DNA of 64,000 bases from an uncultured Lachnospiraceae bacterium (GTDB lineage Bacteria; Bacillota; Clostridia; Lachnospirales; Lachnospiraceae). Location of the stretch: positions 124,001-188,000 of the forward strand of contig CAJUAO010000001.1 of NCBI GenBank assembly GCA_910584685.1. Direction: 5' to 3'. Of the stretch, positions 52,687-61,714 are shown in pieces. The translations under genes were made by a program, and so were the position numbers. The notes below the pieces were generated by a model. That model was not told the DNA's origin and did no database searches. It worked only from the letters and a program-made list of their open reading frames with translations. Every line of letters begins with the position of its first letter. Within the stretch, counting starts at the first letter, position 1.

Positions 52687-55365
52687 TTATATATTTTCAT
52701 CCTTAAGTCCGTCAATTATATTTGCATTCTTTATCTTTGACGAAGCATAAAGCATGGATGAGCCTGTTACTGCAAATACTGCAACGGCTGAAATTATTAC
52801 GCCTGTCCATGGTATTATATTTATGCCGTCAAAGGCGTTAGTAAAATTATACCACATAAACAGTATTATTAATATACTTATGGGAAGCCCATACAACAGC
52901 GCCTTCATTCCATAAAAGCTGCTCTCATACATTATCATTCTGTTAAAGGATTTTTTTGTCATTCCAATGGAGCGAAGCGTTGCAAACTCTCTTCTTCTTA
53001 AGGTAATACCTGTAGATATAGTGTTAAATATATTAGCGGCGCATACAAGTGTCATAAGCACAATAAAGCCGTAGGTGAAAATGTCTATGATAAATATCAT
53101 ATCATCATTTTCCTTATTTCTTTCATAAAGACTTGTGCCATAATATGTTGCCGAACTATATTTTTCAATGATTTTATCCATTTCTGACACATGATTTTCC
53201 GGCTCGCCGTCATTTATGCTAAACCATGTAGTGACATATTCATTATTGTATTTGCCGGACTGTAATGGCTCACTGTCATTTTCCGGCTCATCTTCATTTA
53301 CAAAGGATGAAACCGCTGTATTTAATATATTGTTAAACATATTTTCCGTTACAATAATATCAATGTTACTACTATTAGGGCTTAATCCCAACGGCTCTTT
53401 GTCTGATAGTCCAAATATCCTTAAGCCTATCTCCTTTTTTTCTCCTGTCTTTTTGTCTGTATCCTCACTGGAATTAATTGTAAGAGTTAAATTATCACCC
53501 TGTTTTGTGTCAAGCACGTTAAATTCATACAGCTTTACATCATCATTTTTGTAGACTCTGGTGTTTTTTTTGTTTATGACAATAATATTTCTGTCATCGG
53601 CAATAAAATCACTGTAGCTTAAGCCGTTCTCCTTAAGATAATCACTAAAGTACAGCTCGTTAAATTTTACTACTCTTACATAAACATTATCAAAAAGCTC
53701 ATCACCGTTATAAATTTCTCCAAAAAGCTCCTCATAATAATTCTTAAAGCCCTTTGTCGTAAATCTTACAGCATCCTCGCCCTTCATCTTAAAGCTATAG
53801 GCAGCGCTGTCTTTTATATCTGTCATAAAGGACACTTTGCCAAACGCCGGATTCTTTGAAACCTCATCTATAATCCGTTCATAGGTTTCATCGTCATTCT
53901 CATAAATTACCCCGCTCATGTCGGGAACTCCTGTCTCATATACCATTTCCGACGACTGTGTTAAATAATATGAAAACGTATATACTGTCAGGAATAATAC
54001 GATACTTATAACCATTGAAAATATGGTTATGGCGTACTTCTTTTTATTTCTCTTTAAATTCTTAAGAGCCAGCTCTCCCTCAATTCCAAAGAGCCTTCTT
54101 GTGATTTTTCTTGTTTTTACCTGTCTTGTCATAAGCTTTATATCCCTTGTCTGCCTTATGGCGTCTATAGGGCTTATTTTTGACGCCCTTCTAGCAGGAA
54201 TATATGCTGACAGGAAAATTGTAATAACTGAAAAAATAATAACCGATACTATTATCCACGGCTGTATTACAGCCTTTATCTCATTTGCGCCGCTGCCGAT
54301 AATTGAATTTATTTTTCCTTCAATCAGCTTAAATACTATTGCAGTACCTGCATATCCGCTTAATATACCAATGGGAATACTTATAACTCCTACAACAAAG
54401 CCTTCAAAAAATACGCTATAGCGCTTCTGTTTTTTTGTTGCTCCTATACTGGCTATCATTCCAAGATATCTGCTTCTTTCTGACAGTGATATTGAAAAGC
54501 CGTTTGCAATAAGGGATATGGCTCCAATCATTATTATTACTATAAGAGTATACTTTATAATGCTTAAGGTATTTCCTATTGAATTGTCAGCTATTCCGTA
54601 ATAATACAGCACATCTGAATTGTCATAATAATCCTCTGCTCCGCTGTCGGCTTTGATGTCTTCAAGATTATCATATATATCCCCTATTCCCAAATCCTTA
54701 AGCTTTGAATATATATTAATATAATCGCCGCTGCTAAAGGCTTCGGTATTGGCGAAGGTAAACATTGCGCAGGTTGTCTGGCTGTCTATGTCGATTTTTC
54801 TAGTCTCAAAATCCATTTCGTCATAGATTCCGCAGATTGTATAATCCTTTCCGTCTAATGTAATTATATCCCCCTGCTTTTCCACCTTAAGGTCGGTGGC
54901 ATACCATGCGCTTACCATTATTTCTCCCTCATTTTCAGGAAACTTTCCCTCCATGGTCTCCTTATCGCCGAAGTATATTTTCTCAAAGCCTTCCTTGTCA
55001 AGGCCTATAAGCCTATATACTGTTTTTATTGTATTTTCATTCTGAGAATCCTTATAAACGCTTTTTCCATTTACATATATGTCTTTTTCATCATAGTCTC
55101 CTATAACGCCTCCAATAAAGCTTTCCCCTATATTGTCTCCCTTCAATACCTTATCCTTATTTTCATATGGAAGCTTTTCAAATACCACATGAAACTGCCC
55201 CGATTTTCTCATAGCACCCTCACCCATATAATTTGTAAAGGAATATGCTATTGTGGACACCGCCATAATCATCGCTACTGATATGACAATACCTATAATG
55301 GTAACTGCCGTTCGCTTTTTATTCTTTGACATAGTTTTAAGAGTTAATTTTGCTATAATATTCAT
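52687..55365 (-). CDS. ABC transporter permease, duplicated FtsX type
   Basis: An 892-residue membrane protein with two FtsX/MacB-type modules. The first helix lies at about 20-42, then a large extracytoplasmic domain to about 270, three helices at about 272-400 with the cytoplasmic ASIGATKKQK and PARRASKISPIDAIR segments, a fresh start with LALKNLKRNKKKYAITIFS at about 425, a second extracytoplasmic domain and three final helices (RRREFATLRSIGMTKKSF). Such proteins export peptides or lipids or sense cell-wall antibiotics. It begins three bases after its ATPase gene; the pair belongs with the histidine kinase gene upstream. Confidence 0.92.
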   Translation of the reverse strand: MNIIAKLTLKTMSKNKKRTAVTIIGIVISVAMIMAVSTIAYSFTNYMGEGAMRKSGQFHVVFEKLPYENKDKVLKGDNIGESFIGGVIGDYDEKDIYVNGKSVYKDSQNENTIKTVYRLIGLDKEGFEKIYFGDKETMEGKFPENEGEIMVSAWYATDLKVEKQGDIITLDGKDYTICGIYDEMDFETRKIDIDSQTTCAMFTFANTEAFSSGDYINIYSKLKDLGIGDIYDNLEDIKADSGAEDYYDNSDVLYYYGIADNSIGNTLSIIKYTLIVIIMIGAISLIANGFSISLSERSRYLGMIASIGATKKQKRYSVFFEGFVVGVISIPIGILSGYAGTAIVFKLIEGKINSIIGSGANEIKAVIQPWIIVSVIIFSVITIFLSAYIPARRASKISPIDAIRQTRDIKLMTRQVKTRKITRRLFGIEGELALKNLKRNKKKYAITIFSMVISIVLFLTVYTFSYYLTQSSEMVYETGVPDMSGVIYENDDETYERIIDEVSKNPAFGKVSFMTDIKDSAAYSFKMKGEDAVRFTTKGFKNYYEELFGEIYNGDELFDNVYVRVVKFNELYFSDYLKENGLSYSDFIADDRNIIVINKKNTRVYKNDDVKLYEFNVLDTKQGDNLTLTINSSEDTDKKTGEKKEIGLRIFGLSDKEPLGLSPNSSNIDIIVTENMFNNILNTAVSSFVNEDEPENDSEPLQSGKYNNEYVTTWFSINDGEPENHVSEMDKIIEKYSSATYYGTSLYERNKENDDMIFIIDIFTYGFIVLMTLVCAANIFNTISTGITLRRREFATLRSIGMTKKSFNRMIMYESSFYGMKALLYGLPISILIILFMWYNFTNAFDGINIIPWTGVIISAVAVFAVTGSSMLYASSKIKNANIIDGLKDENI

Positions 55366-55368
55366 ATC

Positions 55369-56064
55369 TTAAACACCAACCCTTTTTTTAATAATTTCAT
55401 CTCCGGAAATTTTTCCGTCAGAAATTGTTATAACCCTGTCTGCCTGCAGGGCAATTTTTTCATCATGGGTAATAACAATAAGCGTCTGATTGTTTCTTCT
55501 GTTTGCCTCCTTCAAAAGCTCCATAATCTCCTGACTGTTTTTGGAGTCAAGATTTCCCGTAGGCTCATCTGCCAGCACAATGGCAGGATTATTTATGATT
55601 GCCCTGCCTATGGATACCCTCTGCTGCTGTCCTCCCGAAAGCTGATTAGGAAGGTGATTTACTCTGTCTTCAAGCTTTAAGGTGGTAAGGATATCCTTTA
55701 AATGTCCCCTATCCGGCTTTTTACCGTCAAGAAGCATTGGGAGGGTTATATTTTCCTCCACATTTAACACAGGTATAAGATTATAAAACTGATATATAAG
55801 ACCTACCTGCCTTCTTCTGAATATGGCAAGATTTGTTTCGCTTAAGCCATATATATCAGTGCCGTCTATATATACCTTTCCCTCTGTAGCCTTATCAACG
55901 CCTCCTATTATATGCAGCAGCGTAGATTTTCCCGAGCCGCTTGGGCCTATTATTGCCACAAACTCCCCTTTTTCCACGGAAAAGCTTATGTTATCAAGAG
56001 CCTTTACATAATTGCTTCCCTGCTCATACGTTTTTGTAAGATTTTCAACCTTTAATATTTCCAT
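55369..56064 (-). CDS. ABC transporter ATP-binding protein
   Basis: A 231-residue ATPase of the LolD/MacB/BceA group. Walker A is GPSGSGKST at 40-48, Q-loop near 92, signature LSGGQQQR at 142-149, and Walker B with the typical VLADEPTGNLDS at 163-174, then H-loop VITHD. It energises the FtsX-type permease directly downstream. The leader upstream contains a hairpin, a TATAAT box and TGACAAT-type repeats, which suggests control by the nearby two-component system. Ribosome site is weak (AGGA at six bases). Confidence 0.94.
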   Translation of the reverse strand: MEILKVENLTKTYEQGSNYVKALDNISFSVEKGEFVAIIGPSGSGKSTLLHIIGGVDKATEGKVYIDGTDIYGLSETNLAIFRRRQVGLIYQFYNLIPVLNVEENITLPMLLDGKKPDRGHLKDILTTLKLEDRVNHLPNQLSGGQQQRVSIGRAIINNPAIVLADEPTGNLDSKNSQEIMELLKEANRRNNQTLIVITHDEKIALQADRVITISDGKISGDEIIKKRVGV

Positions 56065-56078
56065 ATTAATCCTAATTT

Positions 56079-56112
56079 TTGTTCAAATTTTTTACTTATG
56101 GAATTTGAACAA
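56079..56112 (-). promoter_or_regulatory. Leader hairpin before the ABC operon
   Basis: TTGTTCAAATT at 56079-56089 pairs with AATTTGAACAA at 56102-56112 around a 12-base loop. On the minus strand a full AAGGAGG (complement of 56118-56124) lies just before it, followed by a six-codon frame starting at TTG. It may be a leader peptide or a regulatory stem; speculative. Confidence 0.45.
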
Positions 56113-56175
56113 TATGCCTCCTTACATTTTTTTGCTTTTAAAATAATAGAAAATTTCTCCTAAAAGCATACATTT

Positions 56176-56245
56176 ATTATATCTGCATATTCTTACATCT
56201 CTGTGAATAAAAAAGTGACAATATTGTCACAAACAAAATTGTCAC
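56176..56245 (-). promoter_or_regulatory. Likely activator-dependent promoter of the ABC operon
   Basis: A TATAAT box (complement of 56176-56181) has no recognisable -35 box. Upstream lie a perfect palindrome GTGACAATATTGTCAC at 56215-56230 and a further ATTGTCAC at 56238-56245, direct repeats 15 bases apart. This layout suits binding by the OmpR-type regulator encoded at 60.3 kb. Confidence 0.5.
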
Positions 56246-56259
56246 CATAAAAATACATT

Positions 56260-57279
56260 TTAAACTACTGTTTTATAAAGTCTTATTTCAAACCTTGTCC
56301 CACTGTTAATTATACTGCTTACATCTATAGTTCCGTTTTCCATAGCTATTATCTGCCTTGCAAATGCAAGACCTATTCCCACGCTGTCAGAGGATGAGTT
56401 TTTTCCTTTGTAAAATCGCTCAAATATATGAGGTAAATCCTCGCTGTCTATACCTATTCCGTTGTCCTCTATAACAATTTTTGAATAGATAGCATTTTCA
56501 TCATATGTAACCTTAATATATCCTCCGTCGCCTGTATGCTCCATACAATTTTTTGCTATATTAGCTATGGCCTCTGCCGTCCAGTTTTCATCACATATGC
56601 AGCCTGCCTTTATATCCCCTTCCACGATAAGGCTTTGATTTTTTAATTCCATAGGTATCAGCAGATGACTAAATGCCCTATCCGTAAGCTTCTTTATATT
56701 ACAATTTCTAAGATTTAAACAAATCGTTCCCGCGTCCAGCTTTGACATTTTTAAGAGAGTACTTACAAGCCATTCTATTCTGTTTAACTGTACATGAATA
56801 TTCTGGGTAAACTCAGCCCTTTTCTCATCAGGCAGCTCCCTTTCCTCAAGCAAATCCGCCATAACCGTAAGACTTGTAAGGGGCGTTTTCAGCTGATGTG
56901 ATATATCTGCAAGAGAATCTGCCAAAAAGGTCTTATCTGCTAAAAGTCTTTCCTTTTGTTCAATAAGCATACGCGTTACCTTATAAACCTCCGTTTTAAG
57001 AATGCTTAACTCCCCTTCAGAATAGCTCTTAAGGGACATATTCCAATATACGCTTTTTAACTCCTCATGACTGTTAAGATTTTGTATTTTTATAAGGTAT
57101 TCAGACAGCTTCTTAATATGCACATATCTCATTACATTAAAAAGTACTGATATAATTAATATTAAACCTAAGAAAGCATATGCAGGGAGCTTATTTTCCT
57201 CTCCCATACATATGCCTGAAACAATTGATAATATTAATATTGTAATAAAATATGCTACAAGTTCCTTATTCCGTATCAA
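56260..57279 (-). CDS. Sensor histidine kinase
   Basis: A 339-residue membrane kinase. Two hydrophobic helices at about 7-25 and 32-50 are separated by only a few residues, so there is no real external sensor domain, as in intramembrane-sensing kinases that work with ABC exporters. Phosphoacceptor H128 lies in ISHQLKTPL, N-box N244 in IAKNCMEH, G1 DNGIGI at 272-277, F-box FERFYKG and G2 GIGLAFA. The start codon is TTG at 57279, nine bases after AAGGA; no ATG fits. The cognate regulator is probably the OmpR-type gene 3 kb upstream. Confidence 0.92.
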   Translation of the reverse strand: MIRNKELVAYFITILILSIVSGICMGEENKLPAYAFLGLILIISVLFNVMRYVHIKKLSEYLIKIQNLNSHEELKSVYWNMSLKSYSEGELSILKTEVYKVTRMLIEQKERLLADKTFLADSLADISHQLKTPLTSLTVMADLLEERELPDEKRAEFTQNIHVQLNRIEWLVSTLLKMSKLDAGTICLNLRNCNIKKLTDRAFSHLLIPMELKNQSLIVEGDIKAGCICDENWTAEAIANIAKNCMEHTGDGGYIKVTYDENAIYSKIVIEDNGIGIDSEDLPHIFERFYKGKNSSSDSVGIGLAFARQIIAMENGTIDVSSIINSGTRFEIRLYKTVV

Positions 57280-57306
57280 CTTCTTACTTCCTTAACTCCT
57301 ATTTAT

Positions 57307-57479
57307 CGACAACATAGCGGCAAACAACCAAAAATTCGGCTCTGATGAATTTGCAAGTGTCGGCTTTAGACGACACTTTTTTATTCTATAGTAAATTCCT
57401 AAAGCGACAACATAATGGCAAACAACCAAAAATTCGGCTCTGCCGAATTTAAAAGTGCCGCTGCCGTGCGGCACTTTTT
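57307..57479. repeat. Two tandem hairpin-terminator units (98-bp period)
   Basis: CGACAACATA...GGCAAACAACC followed by AAATTCGGCTCTG occurs at 57307 and again at 57405. Each unit continues into an AAATTC.../GAATTT hairpin and a terminator-like stem: AAGTGTCG/CGACACTT at 57354-57380 and AAAAGTGCCGC/GCGGCACTTTT at 57451-57478, each with a plus-strand T-run. They separate the histidine kinase gene from the upstream coiled-coil gene. Confidence 0.75.
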
Positions 57480-58507
57480 TATACAAGCTTATCTACCTTT
57501 ATTCCCTTTAAGTCCGCTTCAAGAAGCGCCATGCTATTCTTGATTTCACCAAGCTCCTTGGATACCTCTCCTCCTGACTGCTTAACGTCGCCTGCAGTTA
57601 AATCCGTCATCTCTGACATGTCCATGTCCTTATTGTCGCCTTCACGCTCTACTGCCTTAGCCCTGTCATAAGCCTCCTTGGTGCCTTCTATTAACGCCTC
57701 CTGTATTGCCCTTTCCTCTTTGATTTCCTGCAGTTCGTCTTCCTTTTCTTCCTTTTCTTCTGCTTTCTTATCTGCTTCTTCCTCTATCTCCTCAATCCTA
57801 TCATCTTCATGCTCCATGCCTTCCTTAACTATCATGCCTTGAATTTCATCACTGGCAGCCTTCATTATTACATCTGCATCCTTATTGGCGTCGACCATGA
57901 GATGTTTCTTAAGTCTTTCTATACTAATAGCAGTTATTTCCTTGCCTGCCCTGATAATTCCTTTTTTTGCATCCTCTAAATTTTTTTCAGGAAGCTCCTT
58001 CCTATCATATAATTCAAGCATACGATTTTGATACTCGGTAAGATTATCCTTATCAATACTGTTATACCGCTCCATTTCCTCGTCTGTAAGCTTTTCGGCA
58101 GTTGCATCTTTTTTTGATTTATTATATTTCACTATAAGCTCTAAGTCCTTCTGCTCCTTAGACTCAGAATCTACATTATACTCCTTTTTTAAGTTATCCA
58201 TTTCACCGTTTATACGGTTAAGTTCATTGGTTGCCTCCTCCTCAAGCTCTCTCATCTGAGCATATGTGTCACGCTTTTCCTCCACGGATGCATCTATATT
58301 GTTGTCACTGTTCCACGCAGAAGCCACTACCTCCCACGCCTTTTTGCGGGCTTCCTTTCTCTTCTGCTCAATAGGGTCCATATCTAAATTTGCATTTCCT
58401 GCAAAAAATGTCCCTGAATTCCGCTTGGTATTATTAACCTTATCAGGCTCCATACCAAGAGCGTTTTCCGGATTAATATTTCCCCCTGCAAATATAATTA
58501 AACTCAT
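57479..58507 (-). CDS. Charged coiled-coil protein, unknown
   Basis: A 342-residue soluble protein I do not recognise. It begins MSLIIFAGGNINPENALG and is mostly highly charged helix, with strong coiled-coil stretches at about 80-120 and 235-285 (EEADKKAEEKEEKEDELQEI). No signal peptide, membrane segment or catalytic motif. The ATG at 58507 was chosen because an AAAGG/GAAGGG stretch precedes it; a longer frame from 58552 has no ribosome site. It lies between the response regulator's neighbour and the kinase and is cut off from the kinase by hairpins. A structural or scaffold role is only a guess. Confidence 0.72.
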   Translation of the reverse strand: MSLIIFAGGNINPENALGMEPDKVNNTKRNSGTFFAGNANLDMDPIEQKRKEARKKAWEVVASAWNSDNNIDASVEEKRDTYAQMRELEEEATNELNRINGEMDNLKKEYNVDSESKEQKDLELIVKYNKSKKDATAEKLTDEEMERYNSIDKDNLTEYQNRMLELYDRKELPEKNLEDAKKGIIRAGKEITAISIERLKKHLMVDANKDADVIMKAASDEIQGMIVKEGMEHEDDRIEEIEEEADKKAEEKEEKEDELQEIKEERAIQEALIEGTKEAYDRAKAVEREGDNKDMDMSEMTDLTAGDVKQSGGEVSKELGEIKNSMALLEADLKGIKVDKLV

Positions 58508-58670
58508 ACCCTTCACCCTTTCATACGCTGCTTTATTAAATAAATTTTTCATTTATGCATATATATCAGCCAAAAACAAAGATGCCAATATTTTTTTATA
58601 TTTATATATCGTCTTTTTTTTCCATATTATTAAGTCTATTCTCTGGAAATATATAAATTAAGCCTCCTCT

Positions 58671-60242
58671 TTATTGCCCATATTCTCTCTTTCTCACTTC
58701 TTCAAGTATACGTGCAAATTCTCCTTCCGTATCCAGCAAAAGCTCTGCCCTCTTTTTAGCTTTTTGTGACATTTTATCATAATATTCTAAATCGTCGTGA
58801 TATTTCAGTATTTTTTCCTGCATCTCCCTGTAATCACTGACACAAAAGTCATCGCCGGAATTCACGGCAACATCTCCATAATTAACCGTCACCACAGGCA
58901 CTCCCTTATACATTGCTTCCACACAGGAGGTTCCTCCTCCTGCTCTCAATGGATTAACATAAAGGTCGCATAATTCCAGCCTTGATAAAATATCATCGCA
59001 AAACCCTATATATACGGACTGCATACTTAAATTACGATATTTTTTAATAAGCGTTTCATATTTATCAAATCTTCCTATAAATATCAGGCTCATATCCGGC
59101 TTAAAAATTTCATCCAAAATATTAAGGAACTCATCTGTGACCTCTGTATCCAGCCTTGCTCCAACCACGGCAAGCAAAAATTTATCTTCATTAATCCCAA
59201 TATCATCTCTCGTTAAAAATTCTGTCTGAGGCTTCAGGCTTGATGTAAATACGCCTTTTATTACATTTTGCTCCGTATGACCAAATATCTTAAGCAGCTC
59301 CAAATCAGAAGAATTTAAATTTCTGCTTAAGGTTTGATATTTTGTTGTATTACATGTTAACCGGGAGGGTACCGTTCCAACTGTCAATACAGGAATCATT
59401 TTATTTACCAGATTTCCCAAAATACTGGTTTCCCCAATCAATATAACTATTTCAGGAGCCATTTCCTTTATAAAATTTAAAAGGTATTCCAGCGTATCCA
59501 AGTCAGGCATATTTTGCTCGCATTGAACATATGGAATGTCCACTCCTTTCCAATGCTGAATTTCCTCATTCATTTTCTGCGAATCATAGCTTGCTCCACG
59601 GGCGCCGTAAAAGGGAATATATCCTACCTGGCTTGACAGCTCTGCCGTATTTAACAATAATACATTTTTACCACACTTTGTCATAAGTATTTTGCACCGG
59701 TCCAACGCCGTCTTAGTAGGACCATGCTGAATATTAATAAATTGCTCCGTAATAATTAATACAAGCTGTTTATTTCTTTCCTCTGATTTTATGAGATATA
59801 GCGGCGCATTTACAGATTTTGCAAATTCCTCTACAAGTCCTTGATAAAATATACTCATTTCCCTAAAGATGCTTATACACTGTAAATTGGGGCAATTAAA
59901 TACTATATCATGAAATTGACAATAAATATAAAAACGAGTGTTTAATGAAAAGCTTTCCCTATTAGCATAAACATATCTGATAAATTCAAGCAGAAAAACA
60001 GATGACTTTTTTATTCCAAGCAAAACCGAGTACCACCATACTGAAACCGTAGGATATTCAAGAGGAAGCTCATCTTTTACCATATTTATTATTTCATCCA
60101 AAGTTTCATCACTTAATCCCTTTGTTTCTTCTATAAGCTTATTTCCTGCTTTTATTGCATCCTGCGGTAAATAATCTTTATATATCTTTTTTTCTGTATA
60201 TAACATATTTATTGCATCTTCTACCCCGGCTCCAAACTTCAT
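58671..60242 (-). CDS. Glycosyltransferase-like protein, GT-B type
   Basis: A 523-residue protein. The C-terminal 200 residues look like a GT4/GT41-like nucleotide-sugar domain: GRFDKYETLIKKY, YIGFCDDILSRLELCDLYVNP, in parts, and GGGTSCVEAMYKGVPVVTVNYGDVA in parts, with the usual E in the donor site. The N-terminal 300 residues are not recognised and may be an acceptor- or protein-binding region (TPR-like helices are possible). It could glycosylate a protein; the family resembles HMW1C/OGT-type enzymes in the C-terminal half only. AAGGAG precedes the ATG. Position between the response regulator and the coiled-coil gene is notable. Confidence 0.78.
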   Translation of the reverse strand: MKFGAGVEDAINMLYTEKKIYKDYLPQDAIKAGNKLIEETKGLSDETLDEIINMVKDELPLEYPTVSVWWYSVLLGIKKSSVFLLEFIRYVYANRESFSLNTRFYIYCQFHDIVFNCPNLQCISIFREMSIFYQGLVEEFAKSVNAPLYLIKSEERNKQLVLIITEQFINIQHGPTKTALDRCKILMTKCGKNVLLLNTAELSSQVGYIPFYGARGASYDSQKMNEEIQHWKGVDIPYVQCEQNMPDLDTLEYLLNFIKEMAPEIVILIGETSILGNLVNKMIPVLTVGTVPSRLTCNTTKYQTLSRNLNSSDLELLKIFGHTEQNVIKGVFTSSLKPQTEFLTRDDIGINEDKFLLAVVGARLDTEVTDEFLNILDEIFKPDMSLIFIGRFDKYETLIKKYRNLSMQSVYIGFCDDILSRLELCDLYVNPLRAGGGTSCVEAMYKGVPVVTVNYGDVAVNSGDDFCVSDYREMQEKILKYHDDLEYYDKMSQKAKKRAELLLDTEGEFARILEEVRKREYGQ

Positions 60243-60278
60243 ATTTTTTTTCTCCTTTTTCTTATAAGCAACAGCTTT

Positions 60279-60953
60279 TTAATTAAGCCTGTATCCTCTC
60301 CCTCTTACGGTTTCTATAAGCTTTTCTCCGTCTGTTTCAAGCTTTTCCCTCAGTCTCTTTATATAAACGGTTAATGTGTTGTCATTCACATAATCCCCTG
60401 ATACGTCCCATATTCCCGACAAAAGCTGATTCCTCGACAAAACCTGCCCTCTATTGTTAAGAAATGTAAGAAAAAGCCTGTATTCCAGCGCAGTAAGAAT
60501 AATCTCCCTGCCTTCCTTATATACCTTCCCTGCTCCAAAATCAACAGTAATATCCTTTATTTGAAGCTTGCTTCCTCCCATATTATTACTTCTTTCATAC
60601 CGGCGTATTATGGATTTTATACGGGAAATCAACTCCCTTACCCTAAATGGCTTTGTAATGTAGTCATCAGCCCCCATATCCAGTCCCATAACCACATTGA
60701 CCTCCTCATCACAGGCAGTAAGAAAAATCACAGGAATATCAGCCTGTGATTTTATTCTTTTACAAATATCATATCCGTTCCCATCCGGCAACGTCAAATC
60801 AAGTATGGCAAAGTCTATGTTATCTGCGCCGCTGTCAAGACGCTCTATTGCAGTCTTGCAATCTGTACAAAGCAAGACCTCAAAGCCCTCCTGATTTAAC
60901 GAATACTTAATACCATAGCCTATGGTGGAATCATCCTCCAAAACCAAAAACAT
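60279..60953 (-). CDS. OmpR-family response regulator
   Basis: A 224-residue transcription factor. The receiver domain has the acidic pair E6-D7-D8, phosphoacceptor D52 in AILDLTLPDG and K101 in YITKPF. The winged-helix DNA-binding domain (about 128-224) ends with DNTLTVYIKRLREKL and TVRGRGYRLN. GGAGG lies five bases before the ATG. It is probably the partner of the histidine kinase at 56.3 kb although two genes lie between them; binding to the TGACAAT repeats before the ABC operon is inferred. Confidence 0.93.
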   Translation of the reverse strand: MFLVLEDDSTIGYGIKYSLNQEGFEVLLCTDCKTAIERLDSGADNIDFAILDLTLPDGNGYDICKRIKSQADIPVIFLTACDEEVNVVMGLDMGADDYITKPFRVRELISRIKSIIRRYERSNNMGGSKLQIKDITVDFGAGKVYKEGREIILTALEYRLFLTFLNNRGQVLSRNQLLSGIWDVSGDYVNDNTLTVYIKRLREKLETDGEKLIETVRGRGYRLN

Positions 60954-60979
60954 ATACGCCTCCTATAAAGCAGCCTGTA

Positions 60980-61714
60980 TTATTTAATTACACTGCTTAA
61001 CACGTCACCTATTTTTTCATGGATACATAAATCCGCCCTGCCATCCACAGGCGTAACATCCTTATTTATCAGTACAAGCTTATTTCCTCTGTAATAGTCT
61101 ATAAAGCCTGCCGCCGGATAAACTGTAAGCGACGTTCCTCCTACAATAAGCATGTCTGCATTTCTTATTGCCATAACTGCCTTTTCAATAATCTTACTGT
61201 CAAGCCCCTCCTCATACAAAACCACATCCGGCTTTATTCTTCCCCGGCAGCCTTCCTTATTGCAATATGGAACTTCCTCAGCACTCAAAATATAATCTAC
61301 ATCAAAAAACTTACCACAGTCTTCACAATAGTTTCTAAGCACGCTTCCATGAAGCTCATATACATTTTCATTTCCTGCAAGCTGATGAAGCCCGTCTATA
61401 TTCTGGGTAATAACAGCCTTGAGCTTTCCCTGCTTTTCAAGCCTTGCCAGCGCAACATGCGCCCTGTTTGGCTTTGCATCCCTGTAAATCATCTTATCCT
61501 TATAAAAGCGGTAAAATTCCTCCGTATTTTTCATATAAAAGCTATGGCTTATAATAGTTTCAGGAGGATATTTATACTTCATATTATAAAGTCCGTCCTG
61601 GCTTCTAAAATCAGGTATATTACTCTCCGTAGATACGCCTGCCCCTCCAAAAAAAACTATATTATCAGATTCATTTATCCATTTACTTAACTGTTCTGTC
61701 TCCCTGATTATCAT
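60980..61714 (-). CDS. cobB: Sirtuin-type NAD-dependent deacylase
   Basis: A 244-residue Sir2 protein. NAD-binding motif GGAGVSTESNIPDFRS, TQNIDGLH with catalytic H122 in ELHGS, and a four-cysteine zinc site C130-x2-C133 and C151-x4-C156 are all intact. It removes acetyl or other acyl groups from lysines. Its start overlaps the stop of the upstream small gene by four bases (ATGA), so they are coupled. No known substrate gene is adjacent. Confidence 0.94.
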   Translation of the reverse strand: MIIRETEQLSKWINESDNIVFFGGAGVSTESNIPDFRSQDGLYNMKYKYPPETIISHSFYMKNTEEFYRFYKDKMIYRDAKPNRAHVALARLEKQGKLKAVITQNIDGLHQLAGNENVYELHGSVLRNYCEDCGKFFDVDYILSAEEVPYCNKEGCRGRIKPDVVLYEEGLDSKIIEKAVMAIRNADMLIVGGTSLTVYPAAGFIDYYRGNKLVLINKDVTPVDGRADLCIHEKIGDVLSSVIK

